Of a DNA stretch of 64,000 bases, positions 33,716 to 42,311 are shown piece by piece. The position numbers and the translations under genes are program-made. The stretch is from the NCBI RefSeq assembly GCF_002420705.1, contig NZ_DIIM01000002.1, positions 376,917-440,916 on the forward strand, in the 5' to 3' direction. The DNA comes from Sphingobacterium sp. UBA5670 (GTDB lineage Bacteria; Bacteroidota; Bacteroidia; Sphingobacteriales; Sphingobacteriaceae). The number at the start of each line of letters is the position of its first letter. The stretch's first letter is position 1. Below the pieces are notes generated by a model, which was not told the origin of the DNA, searched no databases, and saw only the letters and a list, made by a program, of their open reading frames with translations.

Positions 33716-33873
33716 AGATTTAGTATCAAATGAAAGTGCAGAATCAGAGTGGGGTGAACAAACCGAGAGCTTCCTTTACTTGAATTTAAAAGTTTTTTAG
33801 ATAGTAAAAAGCGGTTTCAAAAGGATATTATAATTGATAAACATATTAAACAAATCAATAAATATATATTAAT

Positions 33874-33905
33874 ATACCGAAAGGTATTATATTTTTATAT
33901 ATTTG
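33874..33905 (+). promoter_or_regulatory. Promoter and TetR-type operator before the broken tetR2
   Basis: ATACCGAAAGGTAT (33874-33887, 5-bp arms) lies 10 bp before the -7 box TATATTTG (33898-33905). The operator core closely matches ATACCGATTGGTAT before the efflux gene (34744-34757). Confidence 0.6.
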
Positions 33906-33921
33906 TGCACAATTAAAGTTT

Positions 33922-34199
33922 TTGTCAATAGTAATGAGCAAGATGCCAAAGCAGAAAAAACAAGAGAGTTTATCATTCAGAAATCAGCACAGGTATTCAA
34001 TATTAAAGGATATGAAAATACTTCGTTCACTGATATTCGGGAAGCGACTAAACTGACTAAACGAGCGATATACGGTATTTTTTCAGACAAGAATGAATTG
34101 GCAGTTGCAGCATTTCAGCATACCATCTCGATTGTGTTCAACCGAATCAGTAAATGCATAAATGATGCTTCAACTTTGTATGGCTACAAAATAATATGA
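33922..34199 (+). pseudogene. Truncated TetR-family regulator (tetR2)
   Basis: Encodes a TetR HTH domain: EKTREFIIQKSAQVFNIKGYENTSFTDIREATKLTKRAIYGIFSDKNELAVAAFQHTI, then stops after about 90 residues instead of about 190. The in-frame lead has no ATG; the only nearby ATG (33932, ATGAGCAAG) is out of frame, so one base seems to have been lost at the start (MSK-DAKAEKT expected). Without a ligand/dimer domain it should not repress. It sits behind an operator that matches the efflux-pump operator. Confidence 0.65.
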
Positions 34200-34208
34200 T
34201 AATAATTT

Positions 34209-34571
34209 ATGAACAATCTCTTAAAATTAACGATCGAAGCACATGGGGGGCTTCAAAATTGGAATATGTTTACTAACATATCTGCACATCTAAAAGTTGA
34301 TGGGCTGACTTGGATTCGGAAGCAACAGCCAGGAATAATAAACGATACCTACGTGTCTGTAGATACAAAAAGACAATTTGTGTCTTTCCAACCGGTCTAT
34401 GCAGATTGGAAGACATCGTTTGAACCTGATCATGTTGTTGCTTTAACGCTGGATAATGAAATAATTGAAGAACTCTACAGTCCCAGGCAGTCTTTTTTTA
34501 ACCACAAGAGAGAAACGCCTTGGACGCGCTTACAGGCATTTTATTCTGCAAGTTATGCTGTTTATCCGTAA
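34209..34571 (+). pseudogene. Truncated conserved hypothetical protein
   Basis: 120 aa: NNLLKLTIEAHGGLQNWNMFTNISAHLKVDG and SPRQSFFNHKRETPWTRLQAFYSASYAVYP. From recall, this family runs to over 200 residues with an ETPWDxLxxAYFxGYAMWTY segment followed by another ~100 residues; here the frame ends right after that segment. So it is probably a C-terminally truncated copy. Located between the broken tetR2 and the efflux gene. Confidence 0.55.
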
Positions 34572-34732
34572 CGATGATAATACAAGTGTTCAACCTGTGC
34601 CCGTCCTGGTAGTCGTTAATGTAATGGATATTGTGCTGAAGTAGTTCGCAAATTTGCTGAACCAAGGCAGATGAAATGGTTCCTCCTGTAACAGGGTAAC
34701 AATACAACCTTAACTATTTTAAGGATTTTTTT
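34572..34732. other. Gap before the efflux gene with possible coding remnant
   Basis: On the minus strand a frame through 34600-34707 reads PVTGGTISSALVQQICELLQ then HNIHYINDYQDGHRL..., which looks protein-like, but family is not recognised and it runs into the opposite gene. Treated as a possible remnant only. Confidence 0.25.
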
Positions 34733-34768
34733 TAAGCTATAATATACCGATTGGTATATTATAGCTTA
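34733..34768 (+). promoter_or_regulatory. 36-bp palindromic operator of the efflux gene
   Basis: Perfect inverted repeat: arms TAAGCTATAATATACC and GGTATATTATAGCTTA (16 bp each) around GATT. The core ATACCGATTGGTAT matches the site before the broken tetR2. It ends 20 bp before the MFS ATG. Confidence 0.75.
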
Positions 34769-34787
34769 GGTATTTAAAAATAAAAAA

Positions 34788-36329
34788 ATGAATCGAATAC
34801 TCCTCATCATTACCGTTATATCAGCGGCTATCATGGAATTGATTGATACGTCTATTGTCAATGTGGCAATCAATCATATGAGCGGAAGCTTGGGCGCAAC
34901 ATTGGAAGATACTTCCTGGGTTGTGACTTCTTACGGCATCGCAAACGTTATCATTATTCCGATGACGGGTTTTCTTGTGAATAATCTGGGCCGTAGAAAC
35001 TACTATATAGGATCCCTTGTACTATTTACATTATGTTCTTTTATGTGTGGCAATGCCTCTGGTATTTGGGAATTGGTGGCTTTTCGCTTTTTTCAGGGTA
35101 TCGGCGGAGGAGCATTGCTCTCTGTCTCTGCGACGGTGGTCTACGAATGCTTTCCAAAAGAAAAACAAAATATCGCGAGTGCCCTATTTGGTATCGGTGT
35201 TTTTATCGGACCGACCATCGGGCCAACACTTGGCGGACACATAATTGATAACTTTTCCTGGGAATGGATTTTTTATATTAATATTCCTATCGGCATCATT
35301 ACGGCTATTATCTGTTATCGTATACTTCCGGAATCGCCAACAAGAAAAAAGGTCAAAGAAATAGACTGGGCAGGAATCTTATTATTGATCACAGGGATCG
35401 GTTCTTTACAGACCATTCTTGAACGAGGGGAAACAGAAGATTGGTTTGAAACCCGGTATATCACCATACTTGCAGTTATTGCATTTCTTTCACTTCTTCT
35501 TTTTATTTATAGGGAACTTACCACAGCACACCCTGTGGTGAAATTATCTATTTTAAGATCTCCTTCATTAAGTATTTCTGCATTGCTCACTTTTATTACT
35601 GGTATGGGGATGTTTACTTCTATTTATTTGACCCCTGTATTTGCTCAGAGGCTTTTACAGTTTACCCCGTCAATGGCTGGTTTAATGCTCCTTCCTGGAT
35701 CTATTATAGCCGTATTTGCGCTAATAATTACAGGACGTGTGCTACAAAAGGGGGTACCACCTGCATTAATTGTATTCATCGGCTTCTGTTGCTTCATCTA
35801 TTTCAATTGGTCGATGTCCAGGGTAACTCTAAATGTCCCGTTCACAACCATATCAGTTAATTTGATTTTCAGGGCACTGGGAATGGCAATGCTGACGGTT
35901 CCGCTTTCTACGCTTGCTATTTCGTCATTAAGATCCGAAGATATACCACAGGGAACAGCCATAAATAATATGATGAGACAGCTGGGTGGGTCTTTTGGTA
36001 TTTCTATCATCAATACGTTTATTGTCAGAAGAATGGCCCAGCACCGGTCGGATTTAGTTTCAAACATCACCTACACAAATAATTCAGTGGTAGAAAGGCT
36101 GGATAAGTATACAGCTCTTTTTCAAACTAAAGGGTTTGGGCATGTTGATGCGCAGCATCGGGCCATCGGCCTAATGGATATGATTGTGCAAAAACAGGTT
36201 TTCATGTTAAGTTATATCGACGCTTATCTTTTCATCGGGGCGGCATTCGCATTATCACTGCCTTTGCTGTTATTTTTCTTCATTCGGAAAAGCAATAAAA
36301 AAATTGTAGTTGCAGCAGCCGATCATTAA
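34788..36329 (+). CDS. DHA2-family MFS drug efflux transporter (EmrB/QacA type)
   Basis: 513 aa with 14 predicted membrane segments. N-terminal AAIMELIDTSIVNVAINHMSG (motif D1, LDxTIVNVAL-like), RFFQGIGGGALLSVSATVVYE, and motif C GIGVFIGPTIGPTLGGHIID of drug antiporters. Exports drugs or toxic compounds by proton antiport. It begins behind a 36-bp palindrome that is probably the target of the neighbouring, now broken, TetR. An SDR gene follows 26 bp downstream and is likely cotranscribed. Confidence 0.92.
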   Translation: MNRILLIITVISAAIMELIDTSIVNVAINHMSGSLGATLEDTSWVVTSYGIANVIIIPMTGFLVNNLGRRNYYIGSLVLFTLCSFMCGNASGIWELVAFRFFQGIGGGALLSVSATVVYECFPKEKQNIASALFGIGVFIGPTIGPTLGGHIIDNFSWEWIFYINIPIGIITAIICYRILPESPTRKKVKEIDWAGILLLITGIGSLQTILERGETEDWFETRYITILAVIAFLSLLLFIYRELTTAHPVVKLSILRSPSLSISALLTFITGMGMFTSIYLTPVFAQRLLQFTPSMAGLMLLPGSIIAVFALIITGRVLQKGVPPALIVFIGFCCFIYFNWSMSRVTLNVPFTTISVNLIFRALGMAMLTVPLSTLAISSLRSEDIPQGTAINNMMRQLGGSFGISIINTFIVRRMAQHRSDLVSNITYTNNSVVERLDKYTALFQTKGFGHVDAQHRAIGLMDMIVQKQVFMLSYIDAYLFIGAAFALSLPLLLFFFIRKSNKKIVVAAADH

Positions 36330-36355
36330 TAAAATTAAACTCAAAAAATAAGAAT

Positions 36356-37105
36356 ATGAACACAAAAAACAACACAGTTATTATTTCTGGCGGTACAGCC
36401 GGAATAGGTTTGGAACTTGCCAAGCTATTTGCAGAATATGGAAATAAAGTTATTATAACAGGCCGTACAAAAGAACGGTTAGATAAAGCTTTACAACTTT
36501 TGCCTGGCGCCATAGGAATTCAGTGCGATATCTCAAAACCGGAAGATACCGGCGCCCTGATTAGAGAAATTGAAATGAAACATGGCGAGGTTAACATACT
36601 GATCAATAATGCAGGCGCAGCACATGTTTATAATCTGTTAACCGAAAATATAAACGCGGAGGAAAAAGCGCGCGAAGAAATGCTGACTAATTACTTATCC
36701 ATAATCCGATTAAATGAGAAGCTTTTGCCTTTGCTTCAAGCCCAAAAAGAATCAGCAATAGTTAACGTTTCTTCTGTTGTTGCTTATGTGCCGGGAAAAC
36801 TTGCAACATATTCAGCAAGTAAGGCTGCTCTGCATTCTTATACACAGTCGTTAAGAATAGCGCTCGATAAAATCGCTTCGACAGTAAAGGTCTTTGAACT
36901 TATGCCGCCGTTAGTTGATACGGAATTTTCGGCACCTATTGGAGGACAAAACGGTATTCCCGCGTCTGAAGTAGCTACACGTTTTATGCAGGGATTCAGG
37001 GAAAATGAACTTGAAATCAGGGTAGGGAAGACTGAGGATATTTACCACAGTTATCTTTCCAACCCAGCAGAAGCATTGAAAATGATGAATCAGGATAGCA
37101 AGTGA
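36356..37105 (+). CDS. Short-chain dehydrogenase/reductase, DltE-like
   Basis: 249 aa. NAD(P) loop ISGGTAGIGLELAKLFAEYGNKVIITGR (TGxxxGIG variant), NNAGAAH, catalytic Ser in NVSSVVAYVPG and YSASKAALHSYTQSLR (Y-x3-K). Resembles the DltE/SDR group of Bacteroidota. Cotranscribed with the efflux gene; convergent with a methyltransferase remnant 1 bp away. Substrate unknown. Confidence 0.9.
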   Translation: MNTKNNTVIISGGTAGIGLELAKLFAEYGNKVIITGRTKERLDKALQLLPGAIGIQCDISKPEDTGALIREIEMKHGEVNILINNAGAAHVYNLLTENINAEEKAREEMLTNYLSIIRLNEKLLPLLQAQKESAIVNVSSVVAYVPGKLATYSASKAALHSYTQSLRIALDKIASTVKVFELMPPLVDTEFSAPIGGQNGIPASEVATRFMQGFRENELEIRVGKTEDIYHSYLSNPAEALKMMNQDSK

Positions 37106-37106
37106 A

Positions 37107-37590
37107 TTAAGTAAAACTTTTTATAAAGCGAAATAAGCTGTATAACAGAAGCAAAACTTCAATGGAGGATTTTGCATATTTAGCACATTGTTCCGGTCGT
37201 TTTTGTGCCGACACGATCAGCATCATAGGCCTTCTGGGTTCGTCTGCCATTCCGGCGACATTATTAACCATCTCCGTTTTTGGCTGTGGTTCAGTAGCTA
37301 AATTGATCGCAAAGTTGTTTGCAAGCAGGATTGTAAGGTAAGTGGTCAGTGTCCTATGGTATTTTATTACATTGTTTTGTAAGAAATGTGTTTCCCGCTT
37401 TCCTTCTTCAAAATAATAGTCGACGGGCCAGTATAACTTGTTTCCTGCTGCATCGTAGATCCATTCTTGGTCGGGTCTTGCCGTGAATATCGGATGCTCA
37501 ACAGAAAATACAAAATTGCCGCCCGGTTGTAGCCAACGGTTTATATACATGCAGAGCTGACCAAAAGTCTTTGATGTACCATTTACTATT
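37107..37590 (-). pseudogene. C-terminal remnant of a class I methyltransferase
   Basis: A frame of about 150 residues starts in the middle of a methyltransferase (CMYINRWLQPGGNFVFSVEHPIF, the post-motif III strand) and contains DEPRRPMMLIVSAQKR, the usual family end, after which the frame runs on for about 30 extra residues. The SAM-binding half is missing, so it is not functional. Ends 1 bp from the SDR gene. Confidence 0.7.
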
Positions 37591-37592
37591 TC

Positions 37593-37952
37593 CTATTTTT
37601 GCTTTTCTTTCATTGGGTTTAATTCAGTAGTGTGCTGAAGATGGTAATCTCCCATCCACGATTCAATATGAAGGAGCAATTGCTCTAGGCTTTTACCCGT
37701 TTCAGATAACCCATAATACACTTCCGGAGGAAAAGTGTTCACTTGTTTTCGAACCACAATTCCATCGTTTTCCATTTCTTTTAATTGTTCTAATAATACT
37801 TTTTTGGAAACCTTGGGCAATTTACGCCACAATTCAATGAAGCGTTCATCCCCCGTATAAAAAAAATGATGGAGAATCAAGGGCTTCCACTTCCCAGAAA
37901 ATATTCTGAAAAAAAGATTTACGGAACAGTTTTCGAATTCCTTATAATTCAT
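37593..37952 (-). CDS. HxlR-family transcriptional regulator
   Basis: 119 aa. Cys near the N-terminus (NCSVNLFFRIFSGKWKPLILHHFF), winged HTH FIELWRKLPKVSKKVLLEQLKEMENDGIVVRKQ, and YGLSETGKSLEQLLLHIESWM, the HxlR signature. Members sense aldehydes, quinones or redox state, often through the conserved Cys. The MBL-fold gene starts 107 bp away on the opposite strand and is a possible target. Confidence 0.92.
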   Translation of the reverse strand: MNYKEFENCSVNLFFRIFSGKWKPLILHHFFYTGDERFIELWRKLPKVSKKVLLEQLKEMENDGIVVRKQVNTFPPEVYYGLSETGKSLEQLLLHIESWMGDYHLQHTTELNPMKEKQK

Positions 37953-38059
37953 TAGGTAACAATTTTGTAACCGGGAAACCTCTGGGTAAATATCTTTCGT
38001 TAGCCGAAGGTTATACCGAAATTTACCAGCTAAGGTAGGAATTTAAATACGTTATCACT

Positions 38060-38857
38060 ATGACAATACATCAAATACGTAATGCCACTATTATTATCGA
38101 ATCGGAAGACAACTTTATATTGGTTGATCCTTTATTGGGAAAGTCAAAGACATTTGTTCCGCTAACCCTTTTCCGTTTCAAACCCCGTCGCAACCCTTTA
38201 GTTGATATACCCATTGAAAGCGAAAAACTGCTGCAGAAAATCGATTATTGCCTGATTACACACCTGCATCCCGACCATATCGATGCGGTAGGAATAGAGT
38301 TTTTACGTAGCCGTAAAATTCCCGTCATATGTGGTGAAAACCACGTCCAACAATTAAAAAAATGGGGATTAAATGTCCTGAAGGCGATTGATTATTGGAA
38401 GACAATTTCGTTTCTGAAAGGCAAACTTACTGCGACGCCTGCAGTTCATGGTTATGGCTGGGTAAGAAAACCAATGGGGCATGTATATGGATTCGTGTGG
38501 CAGACATCCGCTGATGAATCGGTGTATATAAGTGCAGATACCATTTATACCGATGACGTAAAAAAGGTGTTGGCTACTTACAAGCCCGACGTATCTGTGC
38601 TAGCTTGCGGTTCGGCACAATTCGATTTCGGCAGACCACTATTGATGACAATAGACGATATTGTAAAGTTCATCCGTGATACCCCAGGCAAAGTATTGGC
38701 AAATCACATGGAAGCCATCAATCATTGTCCTACCACGCGCCTTGAGTTAAAGCAAAGATTGGAGAAAGAGGGATTATTGTACAAGACATTTATTCCGGCC
38801 GATGGCGAGCGTATTGAGGTTGTAAAACCATTGTATGAATCCAAGATAAAATTTTAA
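38060..38857 (+). CDS. MBL-fold metallo-hydrolase (UlaG-like)
   Basis: 265 aa. Metal motif CLITHLHPDHIDAVG (HxHxDH, about residue 70), HGYGWVRKPMGHVYGFVW, and VYISADTIYTDDV giving the bridging Asp, with a late NHMEAINHCP His. Fits the L-ascorbate-lactonase/NAPE-PLD-like MBL group. Divergent from the HxlR gene, 107 bp apart. Two tiny genes follow in the same direction. Substrate unknown. Confidence 0.88.
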   Translation: MTIHQIRNATIIIESEDNFILVDPLLGKSKTFVPLTLFRFKPRRNPLVDIPIESEKLLQKIDYCLITHLHPDHIDAVGIEFLRSRKIPVICGENHVQQLKKWGLNVLKAIDYWKTISFLKGKLTATPAVHGYGWVRKPMGHVYGFVWQTSADESVYISADTIYTDDVKKVLATYKPDVSVLACGSAQFDFGRPLLMTIDDIVKFIRDTPGKVLANHMEAINHCPTTRLELKQRLEKEGLLYKTFIPADGERIEVVKPLYESKIKF

Positions 38858-38870
38858 GCATAGTTTTTCC

Positions 38871-39152
38871 ATGGAACACAATTGCTATATAAAGAATGAA
38901 GATCCTAACATCCTTTCTTACATGATAGATGGGACAAAAGGAAAAAAATATGGCTTTAAACGATATGATGGAGTCAGTGATGAGTTGCCAATTACATATC
39001 TTTATCATGGCATAAGTTTTTTAGGGAAGATTGCTACTGCGAGAGATGGTAGAAATACTCGGCGGGCTTTATTGCAGGCAGAAAGGGCATCTCTTAGGCA
39101 TCCATCAGGAATAAGCCTTTTTAGACAAAAAACTTTTATGTATAATAAGTGA
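38871..39152 (+). CDS. Hypothetical small protein, possibly degenerate
   Basis: 93 aa starting 13 bp after the MBL gene: MEHNCYIKNEDPNILSYMID, then GTKGKKYGFKRYDGVSDELP and ending LLQAERASLRHPSGISLFR.... No family recognised. The lack of any conserved pattern near the end suggests a broken or spurious frame. Confidence 0.3.
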   Translation: MEHNCYIKNEDPNILSYMIDGTKGKKYGFKRYDGVSDELPITYLYHGISFLGKIATARDGRNTRRALLQAERASLRHPSGISLFRQKTFMYNK

Positions 39153-39156
39153 AAAA

Positions 39157-39375
39157 ATGAAAACAATTATTAAAATCATTGGTATTATTGCTCTGTTGCT
39201 TCTAGTATTTGATCAGTCTAGGTCAATATATAGGTTTGATGATAGTCATTACATTACCATTTGGAAAAGATTAGGTAATAAATTTATCATCACATTTGAT
39301 AAACATTATTCAATTTGTTGTTTTGGAATTTTTAATTCCAAAATGCAATACCATTTTTTGACTCGTCTCCAATAG
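39157..39375 (+). CDS. Small membrane-anchored hypothetical protein
   Basis: 72 aa with one N-terminal hydrophobic segment (IIKIIGIIALLLLVF) and SIYRFDDSHYITIWKRLGNKFIITFDKHYSI, a pattern I recall from small uncharacterised Bacteroidota proteins that usually end after a KYYSI-type segment. The last ~20 residues look unlike that family, so the C-terminus may have shifted frame. Function unknown. Confidence 0.45.
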   Translation: MKTIIKIIGIIALLLLVFDQSRSIYRFDDSHYITIWKRLGNKFIITFDKHYSICCFGIFNSKMQYHFLTRLQ

Positions 39376-39424
39376 GAAGGCTTTACCAGCGGGCTAAAAA
39401 GTAGTTCTCTAGTTGTATCCTGTG

Positions 39425-40198
39425 CTATTCGAAAACTTTTTGTTGCTCTGTGTAATAGGTAGTTCTGCCGCTAATTTTGGTTTGCAATATTTCATGGCCC
39501 TTACCATCAACCTTCGCATTTTTGTTATGGACTTTCATGAAGTCCCTTATCTCACCGTTAATGATTTCAGGATGCTCTTTTAGAATCTGCTGTTCGGCAT
39601 TTTCCAGTACCTTCTTAATTGCTTTGGCAAGATGTTGAACCTGCTGTTCGGGGATTTTGTTTGAAATCGAAAGCGGTGATATCCCTGCTTCATACAGGAT
39701 TTCGTCAGCGTAGGCATTTCCAATACCACCAATGACATTTTGATCCATCAGGAGAGTTTTAATTTTGGCCTTGCTTGATTGCAGCAATCCGAAAAGTAAT
39801 TTTGGGGTTAGTTTTGGTGAAAGTGCATCCATCACGTTTGCATGTTCAGGATTCAATTCTATATGTGCCATTTTCTGAAAGTCAGTAATGGATAGCGTTC
39901 CACCATCCTTAAACTTCATGGAAACTAATGTATACTTTGGGTTTTCGTCCTCCGAATATATCAGTTTGCCATGCAACATGAGATGAATCGACAAGATAGC
40001 ATCTTTGCCAAAATCAAAAAAAAGCCTTTTACCTTCCCGATAAACTTTGACGAGTTTTTTGCCCTCTAGAGTTTGCAGATCATTCAGGCTGACTTTGTTT
40101 TTTTGTTTGTTGTGGATGGCAGCTTTTTCAAGCACTTTACCTTTAAGCATTTTTGTGAGATTTTTGCTGAAGGCCTGTAGGTCTGGTAGTTCTGGCAT
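39425..40198 (-). CDS. Fpg/Nei-family DNA glycosylase without zinc finger
   Basis: 257 aa. The N-terminus PELPDLQAF keeps the catalytic Pro and Glu of formamidopyrimidine-DNA glycosylases; ILSIHLMLHGKLIY and NVIGGIGNAYADEILYEAGISPL (helix-two-turn-helix) are clear. The usual C-terminal C4 zinc finger is absent: the end reads ILQTKISGRTTYYTEQQKVFE, a zincless finger with the intercalating Arg-like segment. Removes oxidised bases. Stands opposite a DUF3606/TPR group; the YdaT-like gene is 29 bp upstream in the same direction. Confidence 0.88.
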   Translation of the reverse strand: MPELPDLQAFSKNLTKMLKGKVLEKAAIHNKQKNKVSLNDLQTLEGKKLVKVYREGKRLFFDFGKDAILSIHLMLHGKLIYSEDENPKYTLVSMKFKDGGTLSITDFQKMAHIELNPEHANVMDALSPKLTPKLLFGLLQSSKAKIKTLLMDQNVIGGIGNAYADEILYEAGISPLSISNKIPEQQVQHLAKAIKKVLENAEQQILKEHPEIINGEIRDFMKVHNKNAKVDGKGHEILQTKISGRTTYYTEQQKVFE

Positions 40199-40227
40199 AG
40201 TCGTCGATTTTAATAATTTTTGCTTCC

Positions 40228-40413
40228 TTACTTTCTATTTTCCTCTTTTACCTTTTTAAAATGCTCCCTTGCTTTTTTTAGGCCGGTTGCTATAGCAATT
40301 CCTTCTTCGGCGCCTTCCTCAAGCAAAGCATTTGCGATTTCAGTTGCTTTCTCCCGGATGTTGACCGGTTGATTTTTATATGATGGTGGATAATCTCCAT
40401 TATACCAAGGCAT
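40228..40413 (-). CDS. YdaT-like small stress protein
   Basis: 61 aa. MPWYNGDYPPSYKNQPVNIREKATEIANALLEEGAEEGIAIATGLKKAREHF follows the MPWxxxDYPxSxKNLPxxVRxKAIEIANALLxEGxxEGxAIxxxxxKA pattern of YdaT-type small proteins, often induced by stress. Upstream of the glycosylase gene and likely cotranscribed with it. Divergent from the DUF3606 gene. Confidence 0.75.
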   Translation of the reverse strand: MPWYNGDYPPSYKNQPVNIREKATEIANALLEEGAEEGIAIATGLKKAREHFKKVKEENRK

Positions 40414-40506
40414 AATTCCTCCTTTTTGTATTTAGAACAACATCAGAATAGTGATAGTTTTCAAACTCTATTGATTGGCGGTTGTTCTATTCCAAAAACA
40501 TTTATT

Positions 40507-40689
40507 ATGACAGACAATAAAAATAAAAAAGATGCAAGGGACCGCAATCAGGTAGCAGGTGGTGAATCTTATGAGGTAGATTATTTGGCAAAAGAACTTG
40601 GCGTAACCCGGCAGCAAGTCGAAGAGACCATCAAAAGCGTTGGCAATGATCGTGAGGATGTTATTAATTATTTGAAAAATAAAAAATGA
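40507..40689 (+). CDS. DUF3606 protein
   Basis: 60 aa from ATG 40507; a longer frame opens at 40426 in the promoter region. MTDNKNKKDARDRNQVAGGE then SYEVDYLAKELGVTRQQVEETIKSVGNDREDVINYL is the DUF3606 pattern: a short basic lead and a helix-turn-helix-like second half. Function unknown, often near DNA-repair or stress genes. The next small gene begins 4 bp later. Confidence 0.8.
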   Translation: MTDNKNKKDARDRNQVAGGESYEVDYLAKELGVTRQQVEETIKSVGNDREDVINYLKNKK

Positions 40690-40693
40690 GAAT

Positions 40694-40951
40694 ATGGCAG
40701 CTATAGCAACATTCACTGGAATTCCGGTGACAAATAACATAGGAGTAGAAAAATACTGTGATTTTGAAGTAGGACAGGAGGGGCAAAACGGACCATATGC
40801 CCGAATTACGATGGATGGTTGCCAGTTGATCCTAGATGAAGATTTTGGTGTTATAGAGGGCGATCTTGCGGAAGAATGGAGGGAACCCGCTATTGCCAAA
40901 CTTCTTCTTTTACTGGAAGTAGACCGAAACCGTGATGGAACTTTGAGCTAG
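40694..40951 (+). CDS. Small hypothetical protein
   Basis: 85 aa: MAAIATFTGIPVTNNIGVEKYCDFEV ... GPYARITMDGCQLILDEDFGVIEGDLAEEW. Acidic, no signal or membrane segment. Starts 4 bp after the DUF3606 gene, so it is part of that small operon. Family not recognised. Confidence 0.55.
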   Translation: MAAIATFTGIPVTNNIGVEKYCDFEVGQEGQNGPYARITMDGCQLILDEDFGVIEGDLAEEWREPAIAKLLLLLEVDRNRDGTLS

Positions 40952-41070
40952 CTAATCTGTTCACTACTTTTCTCAAGTTTAATTATGATATTCAGGTTAA
41001 AAGGACTCTACAATATATTAGCGGGGATTTGGCCGGGTATTCTGGATCGTATTGAAAGATAAAAATAAAT

Positions 41071-41517
41071 ATGACTGGTATTAAGAAATCCAAAAATGAG
41101 CTGTTGAAAGATGCACGATTGCAGGAGCTCGAAGGTAAAACCGAAGATGCCATCAGAAGCTACAACCTGGTTATAAGAAAAGCACCATTACAAGCAGGGG
41201 CATATAACAGGTTAATGATTCTTTATCGAAAGCTCAAAGAATATAAGAAGGAGCTAGCCATTATTAAGCAGGCTATTGCTGCCTATGAGAAGGATTTTAA
41301 GGACGATCAACAGACCTGGAAGAAAGCAAATAGTAAGTCCGCACGCCTCAGTCTTAGTTTAGCTAAATCTATGGGGCTCCTCAACGATAAAGGTCTCCCC
41401 GTATATGAAGAATCTCAGATCATCAGCTGGAGAAAACGCATGGAGACCGTACAGAAAAAAATTAAGACGCCAGCAAAGCCACAAAAAGAGAAACCGACAA
41501 AACGTTTAAAAAAGTAG
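41071..41517 (+). CDS. TPR-like protein
   Basis: 148 aa. One to two tetratricopeptide-type helix pairs: LLKDARLQELEGKTEDAIRSYNLVIRKAPLQAGAYNRLMILYRKLKEYKKELAIIKQAIAAYEK, followed by a basic tail (KKIKTPAKPQKEKPTKRLKK) that may contact nucleic acid. Third plus-strand gene of the small stress group, 119 bp after the previous one. Converges on the 155-aa gene 26 bp away. Confidence 0.78.
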   Translation: MTGIKKSKNELLKDARLQELEGKTEDAIRSYNLVIRKAPLQAGAYNRLMILYRKLKEYKKELAIIKQAIAAYEKDFKDDQQTWKKANSKSARLSLSLAKSMGLLNDKGLPVYEESQIISWRKRMETVQKKIKTPAKPQKEKPTKRLKK

Positions 41518-41543
41518 CGTTAAACGCACCAATAACCTCGAAA

Positions 41544-42011
41544 TTATCTATTATCATCTTTTCTCCATTTTAGCTCTCCGTGTTGAATCATTCCAATGTA
41601 TTTTTGTACCTGGTCGTCGGTCAGTAGGCTGTTGTCCTCAATATGATAATCGAAGCTTTTAGCATACTTGTCGTGCTGGATGCTGCCTACATAAGCATTG
41701 TTCAGATAAATGTGCCAAAGACTGTATTTTTTTGCGCGTACCTCGACTACCTGGCGCACGCCATGGTGGTAAAATAGCTCCGGTACATCGCTATCGAATC
41801 GCATGATCAGTGCATCTATACATGCTTCCTTTATATCATCTGCAAGTTCTCCAAACGCAAGTTCCCAAACTCCCTGAGACTTCCTGAAAACATAAAAAGC
41901 AAGCCCATTTTTGTTGTAAAGATGATAGTATTTCATGCCCATGCTTTTATCATTCACAGTCATTTGGACATACATAACGCGATTTCGGCAAAAGACTTCA
42001 AGAGGTTTCAT
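41544..42011 (-). CDS. Conserved hypothetical protein, copy A
   Basis: 155 aa: MKPLEVFCRNRVMYVQMTVN, AFYVFRKSQGVWELAFGELADDI, RQVVEVRAKKYSLWHIYLNNAYVGSIQHDKY..., QKYIGMIQHGELKWRKDDNR. No family recognised; soluble, mostly beta by appearance. A nearly identical copy lies at 54895-55356, where the stop codon is changed. The two copies sit at the edges of a larger duplicated locus. The coding region is intact here, and most differences are single bases. Confidence 0.8.
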   Translation of the reverse strand: MKPLEVFCRNRVMYVQMTVNDKSMGMKYYHLYNKNGLAFYVFRKSQGVWELAFGELADDIKEACIDALIMRFDSDVPELFYHHGVRQVVEVRAKKYSLWHIYLNNAYVGSIQHDKYAKSFDYHIEDNSLLTDDQVQKYIGMIQHGELKWRKDDNR

Positions 42012-42059
42012 GGATCAAAAATACTAATAATTTTAGTAAAAAAGCAGTCAAATTGTGGT
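41549..42059. repeat. Repeat R1, copy A (of 54895-55407)
   Basis: About 510 bp shared almost base for base with 54895-55407, covering the 155-aa gene and about 48 bp upstream of its ATG, up to CAAATTGTGG. The pair is in direct orientation. Confidence 0.9.
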
Positions 42060-42311
42060 GTTTGAAATTTAACCTATCCAAGATCTATTCCAAAAATGGA
42101 GTAGTCTAAACATGACCAAGAAGCTCATACCATCATCTGAAGCATCTTTAAAAAGAATTTACAGCAAGATTACCCTCAGATGGTTCAGGTAGGCTTACGA
42201 TTTCAAATAAATTTATCTGTTTCTGTACTAATTAGTTAATTGACACAGGATTGTTACAGGAGGATTTTTTTCTTAATTTCGAACGGTTAATATTTATAAT
42301 CCATTCAATTT
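42012..42311. other. Gap upstream of the membrane-protein cassette
   Basis: 300 bp, starting with the end of repeat R1. Near its right end TTCTTAATTTCGAACGG contains TAATTTCG, one base from TAnnTTTG, 33 bp before the next ATG; a weak promoter candidate. Nothing else recognised. Confidence 0.35.

Noticed and set aside
40468..40899. 143-aa minus-strand frame over the DUF3606 genes
   Set aside because: Antisense to two small genes; no recognisable family.
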